Assembly (NCBI GenBank): GCA_024279915.1
Contig: JAJRRB010000033.1
Location: 1 to 32,170, forward strand
Source: Deltaproteobacteria bacterium
GTDB lineage: Bacteria; Desulfobacterota; Desulfuromonadia; Desulfuromonadales; BM103
Length of the DNA: 32,170 nt
Reading direction: 5' to 3'
Every line of letters begins with the position of its first letter. The stretch's first letter is position 1. Of this stretch, positions 24,251 through 32,170 are shown piece after piece. The notes under the pieces are model-generated. The model searched no databases and was not told where the DNA came from. It saw only the letters and a program-made list of their open reading frames with translations. The translations under genes and the position numbers were made by a program.

Positions 24251-25489
24251 TTATTGCTTTTCATCAGAGACTTGTGTAACACGGTTTGAGGGTAATTTGT
24301 AAATCTCACTTAAGACAAGCACGCCGGCACCTCTGGCAGTGTCGGTATTTTTCCATTCCTGGACAATAACTTCCGTCTGTTCTGCAAAATTACCTGTAAG
24401 GTGTTCTGGGATGGATTTGTACATCGTTTCAAAGATTAATCCGCCTGCGTTTGTGCCTTTCCCGGAGATGATTATTTTGGCTGGGTTAAATATTTCAATC
24501 AGGTTGGTAATGCCGATTCCCAGGATGCGTCCTGCTTCCGTAAAGAGGTCAGTCAGCGCCTTTTCACCAGAAAAAGCCCTTTTGATAACATCATCAATGG
24601 TCAAGTTATCTGGATTCTCTGTTTTCCAGGTCCCTTCTTGGGCTAATCTGCGGGCTTTTTCAAGGAGAGCGTAATTACCGACAAATGCTTCAAGGCACCC
24701 TCGCTTTCCGCACCGACAGACCGGCCCGTTGGGGTCTATTGTCGTATGACCGAATTCTCCTGCACCGCCGGAATGTCCCATATAGAGTTGACCGTTTATG
24801 ACTATGCCGATGCCAACGCCGTGAGCAAGGTTGATAACAACGAAGTTGTCTACATCCTGGCCATTGCCAAACCATTGCTCAGTAAGGGTGAGGCTGTTGG
24901 CACTATTGTCTATATAAGTCGGGATTTGCAGCTTTTGAAAGAGAATCTCTTTGAAGTTCACATTCTCCCATTGGTAATTAGGCAGATATCGAATCAAGCC
25001 TGATAATGAGTCAACAAATCCTGGTACAGCGACTCCTACCCCTGAAATGGCACTCTTTGACAGCCCTGTCGACCACATACATTGGTGTATCGTCTTTACC
25101 ATTGCTTCTGCAACGCTTTCTGGAGTTGCGTCCATCTCAACAAATGGCATTGAATACTTCGCCAGGATGTCGGCCTGCAAATTAATAATAACCGCAGTGA
25201 TGTGCTGTGCAGTTATTGACACCCCCAGAGTAAAAGCGCCTTCCGGGTTGAGGGCAAGTAAGATTGGTCGACGCCCGCCAATTGAATTTCCGGTCTGTTT
25301 CTCCTGCAACAGACCTTCTTCAATAAGCTGCGCGGTTATGTTTGTTACTGACGCCGGGCTCAATCCTGTATTTCTCGAGATGTCGGCTCGAGAGATCAGA
25401 CCCTGATTACGTATCGTATACAAGACCCTGTATCTATTGATGGCACGCATCATCGATTTGTCTACAAGGGGGATAGTGCTGATAGCCAC
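24251..25489 (-). CDS. ROK-family transcriptional repressor of the hexuronate cluster
   Basis: This 412-residue protein has an N-terminal helix-turn-helix at about 30-65 (ISRADISRNTGLSPASVTNI) and a ROK sugar-binding domain with VGVAVPGFVD, GEFGHTTIDPNG and the zinc motif CRCGKRGCLEAF. This is the NagC/XylR layout. It is divergent from uxaC, with a promoter on each strand and two inverted repeats in between, so it should repress the uronate genes until a sugar acid or derivative binds. It starts at a GTG preceded by AAGGA. Confidence 0.9.
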   Translation of the reverse strand: MAISTIPLVDKSMMRAINRYRVLYTIRNQGLISRADISRNTGLSPASVTNITAQLIEEGLLQEKQTGNSIGGRRPILLALNPEGAFTLGVSITAQHITAVIINLQADILAKYSMPFVEMDATPESVAEAMVKTIHQCMWSTGLSKSAISGVGVAVPGFVDSLSGLIRYLPNYQWENVNFKEILFQKLQIPTYIDNSANSLTLTEQWFGNGQDVDNFVVINLAHGVGIGIVINGQLYMGHSGGAGEFGHTTIDPNGPVCRCGKRGCLEAFVGNYALLEKARRLAQEGTWKTENPDNLTIDDVIKRAFSGEKALTDLFTEAGRILGIGITNLIEIFNPAKIIISGKGTNAGGLIFETMYKSIPEHLTGNFAEQTEVIVQEWKNTDTARGAGVLVLSEIYKLPSNRVTQVSDEKQ

Positions 25490-25540
25490 AATCTTTATTC
25501 CTTATTCCTTACTGTGTTCGAAAACTTAATTAACTCAACT

Positions 25541-25569
25541 AATAAAGTCTAGGCGACGATATTTGTCAA
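25541..25569 (-). promoter_or_regulatory. Sigma-70-type promoter of the ROK repressor gene
   Basis: On the minus strand TTGACA (25564-25569) is followed after exactly 17 bases by TTTATT (25541-25546), which matches a -35/-10 pair at 6/6 and 4/6. It lies about 50 bp from the GTG start. Confidence 0.65.
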
Positions 25570-25583
25570 GAAGAAAATCGTCG
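25554..25583. promoter_or_regulatory. Inverted repeat over the -35 of the ROK promoter
   Basis: cgacgat (25554-25560) and atcgtcg (25577-25583) are perfect 7-bp arms separated by 16 bases and centred on the -35. It is a candidate operator for autoregulation. Confidence 0.45.
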
Positions 25584-25699
25584 TCATAAATGAAAAACTT
25601 ACTATAGGGAATCGCACTTATGGTAGAGAATTACCCGGCGTATGGCGGTTGTTGTGGCCAGATTGTTTTTTGAAATATTTCACTTCTTGGCTAATTTTA

Positions 25700-25728
25700 T
25701 TGACAGCGATGCTCTTCTAGTGTATGAG
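25700..25728 (+). promoter_or_regulatory. Sigma-70-type promoter of the uxaC operon
   Basis: TTGACA (25700-25705), 17-base spacer, then TATGAG (25723-25728). It lies inside the longer frame that starts at 25642, which supports the start at 25789. Confidence 0.6.
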
Positions 25729-25731
25729 TTT

Positions 25732-25750
25732 GTTCATTCAGTGAATGAAC
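25732..25750. promoter_or_regulatory. Perfect palindromic operator at the uxaC transcription start
   Basis: gttcattcagtgaatgaac has perfect 8-bp arms around AGT. It starts 4 bp after the -10, so a bound repressor would cover the expected transcription start. The regulator could be the ROK protein or a GntR-type regulator not in the window. Confidence 0.65.
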
Positions 25751-25788
25751 TAGAGCTCATGTCACTTTTGGTCTCTTTGGGAGTGAAA

Positions 25789-27210
25789 ATGTCACTACAA
25801 GGCAAGTTGATTTTGAACGATGATCGTTTACTCCCTGCGGACCCCAATGTGCGGTGTCTAGCCAGGAACCTGTACCAGACTGTGAAGGACGTCCCTATTA
25901 TCAGTCCACATGGCCACACTGATCCTCTCTGGTATGCCAACGATATTAATTTTAAGAACCCTACCGAATTATTCTTAATCCCAGACCATTATATTTTTCG
26001 AATGCTTTATAGCCAGGGAGTTGCGCTTGAAGACCTGGGGATTCCGCGGGTTGACGGCGGGGCCGTTGAAGCCGATCCGCGTAAAGTCTGGAGACTTTTT
26101 GCTGAACATTATTACCTGTTCAGGGGAACGCCATCGCGACTGTGGTTTGAATCAGTTCTCGTGACTCTTTTTGGGATTGAAATGCGTCTCTCTCCTGAGA
26201 CTGCAGATGATGTTTACGATTGCATAAACGCTATGCTGGGCAAACCTGAGTTTTCTGTCAGGGCACTCTATCAAAAATGTAATATTGAAGTTATCTCTAC
26301 GACTGACTCGCCACTAGATTCCCTTGAGGCTCATCAACAAATTCTTGATAGCGATTGGGATGGCAGAATAATCCCCTGCTTCCGGCCCGACCCGGTTGTT
26401 GATCCTGAGTACTGTGGCTTTAGTGAAAATGTTGAGCGACTGGGTGAGCTGACAGGCGAAGACACTCTGACCTGGCGCGGGTACCTGAAAGCATTGGTTG
26501 CCCGACGGGAGTTCTTTGCGAAGCTGGGAGCAACTGCGACAGATCACGGTCACCCCACCGCAGCAACCAGGAATCTAGACACATCTGACTGTGAGAAACT
26601 TTTCTTCAAAGCAATGAAAGGTTTGCTGACTTCGGCTGAGGCGGAAGATTTCCGTGGCCAGATGCTTACCGAAATGGTCCGAATGAGTCTGGAAGATGGG
26701 CTGATCACACAGATTCATCCAGGATCTTTCCGCAATCACAATAATCACATTTTCAAACAATTTGGTCTGGATAAGGGAGCAGACATTCCAACGAGCACTG
26801 AGTACGTCAAGGCTCTTAAGCCGCTTTTGGATTGCTTCGGTAATGAGTCAAAAGCAACTGTCATCCTGTTTACTTTAGACAGCACAACTCTCAGCCGTGA
26901 ATTAGCCCCTCTGGCAGGTCATTATCCACTATTGAAACTTGGCCCAGCCTGGTGGTTTTTCGACAGCCCTGAAGGGATGAGGAATTATCGACGGGCAGTG
27001 ACAGAAACAGCAGGGTTCTACAACACGGTAGGTTTCAACTATGATACCCGCGCTTTACTGACCATCCCGGTGCGACATGATATGGCCCGAAGAATTGACT
27101 GTTCCTATCTGGCGGAGCTGGTGTGCGAACATCAGTTGACTGAAGATGAGGCTTTGGAAGTGGCTTTTGATTTGGCCTACAAGCTGGCCAAGACAACATA
27201 CAAACTCTGA
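25789..27210 (+). CDS. uxaC: Glucuronate/galacturonate isomerase
   Basis: 473 residues from the ATG at 25789, the normal size for UxaC. Conserved segments include VPIISPHGHTDPLWYA, with metal-binding histidines near residues 42-45, TTDSPLDSLEAHQQ, TDHGHPTAAT, IHPGSFRNHN, and KLGPAWWFFDSPEGMRNYRR. It converts D-glucuronate to D-fructuronate and D-galacturonate to D-tagaturonate. The longer frame from 25642 includes the promoter and operator, so its extra 49 residues are not translated in my reading. A GGGAGTG site precedes the chosen ATG. Confidence 0.93.
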   Translation: MSLQGKLILNDDRLLPADPNVRCLARNLYQTVKDVPIISPHGHTDPLWYANDINFKNPTELFLIPDHYIFRMLYSQGVALEDLGIPRVDGGAVEADPRKVWRLFAEHYYLFRGTPSRLWFESVLVTLFGIEMRLSPETADDVYDCINAMLGKPEFSVRALYQKCNIEVISTTDSPLDSLEAHQQILDSDWDGRIIPCFRPDPVVDPEYCGFSENVERLGELTGEDTLTWRGYLKALVARREFFAKLGATATDHGHPTAATRNLDTSDCEKLFFKAMKGLLTSAEAEDFRGQMLTEMVRMSLEDGLITQIHPGSFRNHNNHIFKQFGLDKGADIPTSTEYVKALKPLLDCFGNESKATVILFTLDSTTLSRELAPLAGHYPLLKLGPAWWFFDSPEGMRNYRRAVTETAGFYNTVGFNYDTRALLTIPVRHDMARRIDCSYLAELVCEHQLTEDEALEVAFDLAYKLAKTTYKL

Positions 27211-27225
27211 GGTAGAATTACAAAA

Positions 27226-27239
27226 TGCCAATGTTGGCA
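27226..27239. repeat. Short inverted repeat before dctP
   Basis: tgccaatgttggca has perfect 6-bp arms around TG, 12 bp before the AAGGAG site of dctP. It may be a small hairpin or protein site; the evidence is slight. Confidence 0.35.
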
Positions 27240-27263
27240 CAAACCAAACAAAGGAGAGTAGAG

Positions 27264-28241
27264 ATGTTTAAGAAAACTGCAGGTATCTTAATGGTGTGTT
27301 TGCTGTGTCTGTCTTTTGCATTCCCGGCCTTTTCTAAAACCTTGAGAAGCGCAGATACTCACGCCAAGGACTACCCTACAGTCCAGGCAGTTGAGCACAT
27401 GGGCAGTCTCCTGGACAAATGGACCGACGGGCGGATTAAGATCAAAATCTATCCTGGCCGCCAACTTGGCGAAGAAAAAGCGACCATTGAGCAGACAATT
27501 GCTGGTGCACTCGACCTCAATCGGGTCAATCTGGCCCCTTTGAATTCTTTTATCCCTGAGACGGCGATTACGGCCCTTCCGTACATTTTCCGCTCGACCG
27601 AGCACATGTACAATGTCATGGATGGTGCTATCGGTCGTGAAATCCTAGACGCCATGATTCCTCACGGGCTGGTTGGCTTGGCTTTTTATGATTCCGGCGC
27701 ACGCTCTTTCTATAATTCCAAGCGCCCGATTAATTCCCCCGCCGACATGAAAGGCATGAAGATCCGGGTTCAGAATTCAGATCTGTTTGTTGCTACCATG
27801 GAAGCGCTAGGTGCCAATGCCACACCTATGGAATTCGGCCAAGTATACGAAGCATTGAAGACCGGCGTTATCGATGGTGCTGAAAACAACTGGCCATCCT
27901 ACGAGTCCACCCGCCACTTTGAGGTCGCAAAACACTATTCTTTGGATCAGCATTCCATGTCTCCTGAAGTACTGGTGATGTCCACGAAAAGTTGGGGCAA
28001 GCTGAGCAAAGAAGATCAGGAATTGGTGCGTAAGGCTGCAGTGGAATCTGTGCAGGTTATGCGTGATCTGTGGAACAAACGTGTTGAGAAATCAAAAAAG
28101 ATCGTCATGTAGGCTGGCAATGAGGTTATTGATGAGGTTGCCAAACAACCCTTTATCGATGCAATGGGGCCAGTCTATGCCCGCTTTGCCAATACTCCGG
28201 AACTTAAGGATCTGGTTAAGCGCATTCAGGCTGTCAAGTAG
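27264..28241 (+). pseudogene. dctP: TRAP transporter solute-binding protein DctP with in-frame amber codon
   Basis: The gene starts at the ATG at 27264 with AAGGAG seven bases upstream and has a Sec signal peptide (KTAGILMVCLLCLSFAFPAF). The body has DctP hallmarks: IKIYPGRQLGEEKATIEQTI, GMKIRVQNSDLF with the substrate-binding arginine, and VYEALKTGVIDGAENNWPSY. Translation as written stops at a TAG (28110-28112) after SKKIVM. The same frame then continues as AGNEVIDEVAKQPFIDAMGP, then VYARFANTPELKDLVKRIQA, and ends at the TAG at 28239-28241, which gives the normal length of 325 residues. One base (GAG to TAG) explains the stop. Other genes here end with TAG, so it is not a general sense codon. 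The uptake substrate is probably hexuronate. The gene is either a recent nonsense mutant or a sequencing error. Confidence 0.85.
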
Positions 28242-28252
28242 CTGGAGTCATT

Positions 28253-28288
28253 ATCATCGGGTGGAAGATCACATTTCCACCCGATGAT
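28253..28288 (+). promoter_or_regulatory. Perfect 14-bp stem-loop between dctP and dctQ
   Basis: atcatcgggtggaa (28253-28266) pairs perfectly with ttccacccgatgat (28275-28288) around 8 bases. There is no T run, so it probably stabilises or attenuates the dctP message to give more binding protein than permease. Confidence 0.75.
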
Positions 28289-28305
28289 ATTATTAAGGAA
28301 TTACT

Positions 28306-28791
28306 ATGCTGCATTATCTGTCTGTATTTAATCGAACGATCTCCCGGGTCTGCATCTGGTCCAGCGGTTTCGGTCTGGTTCTGATGACGATCATTGTCGG
28401 TTGGCAGGTATTTGCCCGTTACATCCTCAACGATACTCCTCACTGGTCTGAAAAGTTTTGCCTGCTGCTGATGATCTACTTCATTTTGTTTGCAGCCGCA
28501 GCAGGGGTTCGCGATGGCTCTCATATCGGTCTGGTTTTTTTTAAGGAGAGTCTGGCCGAATTACCGCAACGCATTGTTGCTGTCATTAATCATCTGATCG
28601 TTGGATTGTTCGGTTTCGGCATGGTCTGGTTCGGGGCAGACATGGTGGCCTCTACCTGGACACATACTATTCCTACTCTCGGGATTCCAACAGGACTGAG
28701 CTACCTTCCCTTCCCGCTGGCAGGCTTCTTGTTCATGCTTTTTTCTCTGGAACATATTCTCCTGACAATTATGAACAGGACGGAGCTTTAA
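28306..28791 (+). CDS. dctQ: TRAP transporter small permease DctQ
   Basis: This 161-residue protein has four predicted membrane spans, e.g. FGLVLMTIIVGWQVFARYIL and FCLLLMIYFILFAAAAGVRD, and ends with LPFPLAGFLFMLFSLEHILL. The arrangement W..EKF...L and GVRDGSHIGL is typical of DctQ. It follows dctP and ends 1 bp before the ATG of dctM, consistent with a membrane complex of Q and M. Confidence 0.9.
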   Translation: MLHYLSVFNRTISRVCIWSSGFGLVLMTIIVGWQVFARYILNDTPHWSEKFCLLLMIYFILFAAAAGVRDGSHIGLVFFKESLAELPQRIVAVINHLIVGLFGFGMVWFGADMVASTWTHTIPTLGIPTGLSYLPFPLAGFLFMLFSLEHILLTIMNRTEL

Positions 28792-28792
28792 C

Positions 28793-30076
28793 ATGGAATT
28801 ACTCGTCCTTTTCGGGTCATTTATTTTTTTATTGATCCTCGGTGTTCCCATTGCCGTAACGCTTGGGTCCTCTGCCATGGCGACCGTCCTTTACATGGAT
28901 ATCCCGCCGATGATCGTATTTCAGCGGATGGCCTCCGGAATGAATGTTTTTTCTTTGATGGCCATCCCTTTTTTTATCTATGCCGGGGAATTAATGCAGC
29001 ATGGGGGGATATCAGAACGTCTTGTTCGGCTGGCCAATGCAATCATCGGCCATGTTCGTGGCGGATTGGGCCTGGTCAATGTCCTCTCATCAATGCTATT
29101 TGGCGGCATTTCCGGCTCGGCAGTTGCCGATGTCTCCGCGCTCGGCTCGACGCTTATCCCGATGATGAAGGAAAAAGGATACGATGCTGATTACGCCGTC
29201 AATGTCACGGTGACCTCGGCCACCATCGGCCTGATCGTTCCTCCCAGCCACAACATGATTATTTATTCTATTGCGGCGGGTGGTACAGTCTCGGTTTCAG
29301 CTCTGTTTATGGCTGGATTCATTCCGGGAATTCTGGCTGGGTTGTCGTTGATGGTTCCAACCTATCTGGTGGCGATCAAGCGCGGCTATCCGCGTGAAAT
29401 TTTTCCCGGTTGGAAACTGCTGATTATTTTATTTGCAAATGCTCTTCCCGGCCTGATGACCGCAATTATCATTGTCGGCGGGGTCCTCTCCGGTATTTTC
29501 ACGGCAACCGAGTCAGCGGCGATAGCAGTCATTTACGCGCTTCTTGTAACGTGCTTTTTCTATCGATCCATGCACTGGAAAAACTTTGTCACTGCAACCC
29601 TGGGGGCAATAAAAACAACAGCAATGGTCCTGCTGATCATCGGTAGCGCTGCCTCTTTCGCCTGGCTGCTCGCTTTGAATGAAGTCCCGGATAAGTTGTT
29701 TCTGCTGCTGCAAACGATGTCCGACAATCCTTTAGTGATCATGCTCATGATCAACATTATTCTGCTTTTCCTGGGGACATTTATGGATATGTCGCCATTG
29801 ATTATCATATGTACGCCGATCTTTCTGCCGGTGATGGTTCAGCTTGGAATGGATCCGGTTCAGTTTGGTATCGTGTTGATGGTCAATCTGGGAATTGGGC
29901 TGGTGACCCCCCCCGTAGGCACCGTACTCTTTGTCGGCTGTGCGGTCGGTGGTGTCAAAATGGAGGATACAGTCAGAACCATCTGGCCGTTCTATCTGGT
30001 CATGGTGGTGACCCTGCTTCTGGTCACTTATATTCCAGCTATCAGCATGTTTATACCGAATCTTCTGATGGGTTAA
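28793..30076 (+). CDS. dctM: TRAP transporter large permease DctM
   Basis: This 427-residue protein has about 12 membrane spans and the DctM signature blocks: LILGVPIAVTLGSSA, FGGISGSAVADVSALGSTLIP, TVTSATIGLIVPPSHNMIIY and GIGLVTPPVGTVLFVGCAVG. It couples sodium entry to uptake of the acid presented by DctP. The clustering with uxaC, the SDR and uxaE points to galacturonate or glucuronate as substrate. Confidence 0.92.
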   Translation: MELLVLFGSFIFLLILGVPIAVTLGSSAMATVLYMDIPPMIVFQRMASGMNVFSLMAIPFFIYAGELMQHGGISERLVRLANAIIGHVRGGLGLVNVLSSMLFGGISGSAVADVSALGSTLIPMMKEKGYDADYAVNVTVTSATIGLIVPPSHNMIIYSIAAGGTVSVSALFMAGFIPGILAGLSLMVPTYLVAIKRGYPREIFPGWKLLIILFANALPGLMTAIIIVGGVLSGIFTATESAAIAVIYALLVTCFFYRSMHWKNFVTATLGAIKTTAMVLLIIGSAASFAWLLALNEVPDKLFLLLQTMSDNPLVIMLMINIILLFLGTFMDMSPLIIICTPIFLPVMVQLGMDPVQFGIVLMVNLGIGLVTPPVGTVLFVGCAVGGVKMEDTVRTIWPFYLVMVVTLLLVTYIPAISMFIPNLLMG

Positions 30077-30109
30077 ATCACCTTTAAACGTTAATAGGTA
30101 GTCATTCTT

Positions 30110-30925
30110 ATGAACAATTTATTCGACATTTCAGACAAAGTTATCGTAGTGACCGGAGCTGCCGGGGTGCTGGCGGGCGGGACTGCCAAGTATCTTTTGG
30201 AACAGGGAGCTCATGTGGTTTTCCTTGATCTTCACCAAAACAAAATCGATTCCGTTCTGGATGAGATGAAGACTGTTTCCGACAAGCTTTCCGGTTATGC
30301 CTGCAATGTTCTGGATCAGGCTGCACTGGATTCTGTGTACCATCAGATTATGCAGGACTGTGGCCGGGTGGATGTGTTGATCAACGGAGCGGGAGGCAAT
30401 ATGCCCGGAGCAACGATCGGGCCTGAACAGGACATTACCGACTTGAATATTGAGGATTACAGCAAAGTTCTTGACCTGAATCTCAAGGGCTCGGTTTTGC
30501 CGACCATGACTTTTGTTAAGGCGTTTATTCAGCAACGGAAAGGTTGCATTGTTAACTTTTCCTCCATGGCTTCTCCGCAAGCGTTAACCCGTGTCCTTGG
30601 GTACTCAAATGCCAAAGCGGGGGTTGACAATTTGACCCGCTGGATGGCCACTGAATTGGCATTGAAATATGGTGATGGCATCAGGGTCAATGCCGTTGCT
30701 CCCGGTTTTTTTGTTTCAAACCAGAACAGAGCCTTATTGATCAATGATGATGGCAGCTACACCGAACGAGGAAATCAGGTGATTAACAAGACACCATTCA
30801 GAAGGTTTGGGGAAAGCCACGAAGTCTTTGGAACCATTCATTATTTAATCTCGGATGCTGCGTCATTTGTGACCGGGACCGTTGTGCCGATTGACGGTGG
30901 CTTTTCATCATTTACAGGAGTTTAA
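30110..30925 (+). CDS. SDR oxidoreductase, probable fructuronate reductase (mannonate-forming)
   Basis: This 271-residue classical SDR has VIVVTGAAGVLAGGTAKYLL with the TGxxxGxG-type motif, INGAGGN, catalytic serine in NFSSMAS, YSNAK (Tyr-x3-Lys) and VNAVAPGFF. LAGGTA, the INGAGGNMPGAT segment and the C-terminal NQNRALLINDDGSYTERGNQ are features of the YjmF/UxuB-type SDRs that interconvert fructuronate and mannonate. It follows dctM by 33 bp. It would take over the fructuronate from UxaC and UxaE. The mannonate dehydratase needed next is not in the window. Confidence 0.8.
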   Translation: MNNLFDISDKVIVVTGAAGVLAGGTAKYLLEQGAHVVFLDLHQNKIDSVLDEMKTVSDKLSGYACNVLDQAALDSVYHQIMQDCGRVDVLINGAGGNMPGATIGPEQDITDLNIEDYSKVLDLNLKGSVLPTMTFVKAFIQQRKGCIVNFSSMASPQALTRVLGYSNAKAGVDNLTRWMATELALKYGDGIRVNAVAPGFFVSNQNRALLINDDGSYTERGNQVINKTPFRRFGESHEVFGTIHYLISDAASFVTGTVVPIDGGFSSFTGV

Positions 30926-30993
30926 GCACCGGACCTATTACATGAAGGCTCACTGCTAATCACATCTTCGGAATAGATCTAGAAGGGTATGAA

Positions 30994-32170
30994 ATGGATG
31001 AGTTAACCCGCATATTTAGTGGCCAGGAAATTGGTGCGACAACAGAGCAGGATCAATCGCTAAAAGCTGAACTTCTGGCCATGATTTTTCCTGATGGGAA
31101 GGTTGTTCCCTCTTCTTTGCAATGGTTAGACGAGTGCCTGCTCGGAATGGTCGATTTGCCTGACCGTGAAGAATTTTTCGCTATCGGGCCTTCTGAATCG
31201 TTGCTTGCTCGATTTGCCGGTCTCAAGGCAAAGCGACAGAACTTGGATGATTATTCCTTACTCACGGCTGTGGTCGATGTGGCCAGTTCCAAAGATCTTC
31301 GTGCTCATCTTCCACATCTGACTCCACGCCCATTGGGTCTTCAGCCGTCATTCGGTTTCGGAGATCGGCTTGGGCTGGCCACACCTGGACACGCCGCCGC
31401 GATGCGTCAGTTCGGGCAGGGAATGGCTCCTGTTTTCTGTCAACAATCAATCCGTGAAATGATCCGTACAGACCGTAGTCCAGAGGAAGTCCTGTCAACA
31501 GCCACTTGGGGGGCCTTTCGGGCTGGTTGGCAACAACCGGTCGGCGCCGATGCCGATCACCTGAAAACGTTCGAAGATCTGGAGGCCACAGCGAAGGCCG
31601 GATTCTGTTTTTTTACAATTGACCCCTCAGATCATGTCGACCAGCAAGCCGATAATTACAGTGCAGTCGAGGTCGAAAGTAAATTTCAGGCATTACTTGA
31701 TGATGCGATCCCGGGTGCGGACTCTTTTATCTCTTTGTATGAAGGTAAATCTTTTGACCTTGAGGAGGCAAAAGGTGCATTGCATTTTGAGAGTGGGCCA
31801 CTGAAGCGGGCTGCAGTAAAATATGGCCGAGCCTTAGCTCACATCACGGCGATGACCCGGCACGCTGAAAGATTGATGGGGGATTCAGGGTTTGATCTGG
31901 AAATCTCGGTAGATGAAACAGACCAACCAACTTCGGTACTTGAGCACCTTTTCCTTGCCCTTGAATTGAAACACAACCAGGTCCCGGTAACCAGCCTCGC
32001 GCCAAGGTTTATCGGTGATTTTGAAAAGTGCATTGATTTCAGAGGTGATATGGACGCCTTTGTCGCCGCTCTCAAAATTCACGCGGCGATTGCATCTCAA
32101 TACGGGCCATACAAAATCAGTTTACACAGCGGTAGTGACAAATTCAGTGTTTATCCTCCCATCGCCGAGA
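30994..32170 (+). CDS. uxaE: Tagaturonate epimerase (UxaE-like), 3' end beyond window
   Basis: An open frame of 392 codons from the ATG at 30994 (AGAAGGG seven bases upstream) runs off the right edge with no stop. It contains FGFGDRLGLATPGHAAAMRQ, ADHLKTFEDLE, FTIDPSDHVD, KYGRALAHITAMTRH, and LEISVDETDQPTS, which match the UxaE family (metal-dependent epimerase of tagaturonate to fructuronate, the route known from Thermotoga). KISLHSGSDKFSVYP near the edge carries a likely metal ligand. With UxaC and the SDR it merges galacturonate into the glucuronate route without a separate tagaturonate reductase. The rest of the gene lies outside. Confidence 0.82.
   Translation, partial: MDELTRIFSGQEIGATTEQDQSLKAELLAMIFPDGKVVPSSLQWLDECLLGMVDLPDREEFFAIGPSESLLARFAGLKAKRQNLDDYSLLTAVVDVASSKDLRAHLPHLTPRPLGLQPSFGFGDRLGLATPGHAAAMRQFGQGMAPVFCQQSIREMIRTDRSPEEVLSTATWGAFRAGWQQPVGADADHLKTFEDLEATAKAGFCFFTIDPSDHVDQQADNYSAVEVESKFQALLDDAIPGADSFISLYEGKSFDLEEAKGALHFESGPLKRAAVKYGRALAHITAMTRHAERLMGDSGFDLEISVDETDQPTSVLEHLFLALELKHNQVPVTSLAPRFIGDFEKCIDFRGDMDAFVAALKIHAAIASQYGPYKISLHSGSDKFSVYPPIAE

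Noticed and set aside
25642-25788. 49-residue N-terminal extension of UxaC
   Set aside because: It contains the promoter and the palindrome, and the family begins near the ATG at 25789.
28110-28112. Amber codon as a pyrrolysine codon
   Set aside because: DctP has no known use of pyrrolysine, other genes in the window end normally with TAG, and a single G-to-T change explains it.
1-32170. CRISPR arrays, tRNA or rRNA genes
   Set aside because: I saw no regularly spaced direct repeats, no tRNA cloverleaf with a TTCGA arm and CCA end, and no rRNA sequence.

Overview
The window looks like chromosomal DNA of a Desulfuromonadales-type bacterium (Geobacter/Desulfuromonas relatives). The best pointer is the small gene at 19448-19693, which resembles the GSU3473 family of Geobacter-group genomes. 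A response regulator fused to PilZ, a dodecin and a TRAP transporter fit this but do not prove it. The assignment is from family knowledge, not from a search.

Region 1 (1 to about 7.9 kb) is accessory, island-like DNA. It holds the start of an IS630-type transposase, a SIR2-like gene that is frameshifted and split by a complete IS4-family element (1010-2342, 18-bp inverted repeats, exact 9-bp target duplication), and an intact reverse transcriptase of the Abi/UG/DRT antiphage type (2518-4014) flanked on both sides by untranslated DNA able to form hairpins. Next come an unrecognised protein (4192-4878), a cluster of GGGGTCAG-type dispersed repeats and gene debris, an ArgP/LysG-like LysR regulator, and a HigB/HigA-like toxin-antitoxin pair with an operator-like palindrome. 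The SIR2-like gene, reverse transcriptase and toxin-antitoxin pair suggest a decaying defence island.

Region 2 (about 7.9 to 19.2 kb) looks like one biosynthesis and export locus. A tightly packed minus-strand operon encodes a type III polyketide synthase, an FAD monooxygenase, an MMPL/RND exporter, a small exported protein, a UbiE-like methyltransferase and a second, membrane-anchored methyltransferase-like protein, with a YceI-like protein just upstream. Pointing the other way are an NAD-dependent epimerase/dehydrogenase, a LolA-like exported protein and an outer-membrane barrel. Synthase, hydroxylase and methyltransferase together resemble the Streptomyces srsABC logic for phenolic lipids and alkylquinones. 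The RND, LolA-like and barrel proteins could carry the product to the outer membrane. The product is inferred.

Region 3 (about 19.4 to 24.2 kb) is ordinary small genes: the GSU3473-like protein, a lipoprotein, an unlisted 47-residue cysteine-containing ORF, a MazG-like protein, response regulator-PilZ, nitroreductase, dodecin, a Tat-exported YcbK-like protein and a VOC protein, with two clear terminators.

Region 4 (24.2 kb to the end) is a hexuronate catabolic cluster: a divergent ROK repressor, uxaC, dctPQM (TRAP uptake), an SDR fructuronate reductase candidate and a uxaE-like epimerase that runs off the window. The intergenic region has well-formed divergent promoters and two inverted repeats that could be operators. 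dctP carries an in-frame amber codon 43 codons before its natural end, and a 14-bp perfect stem-loop separates dctP from dctQ.
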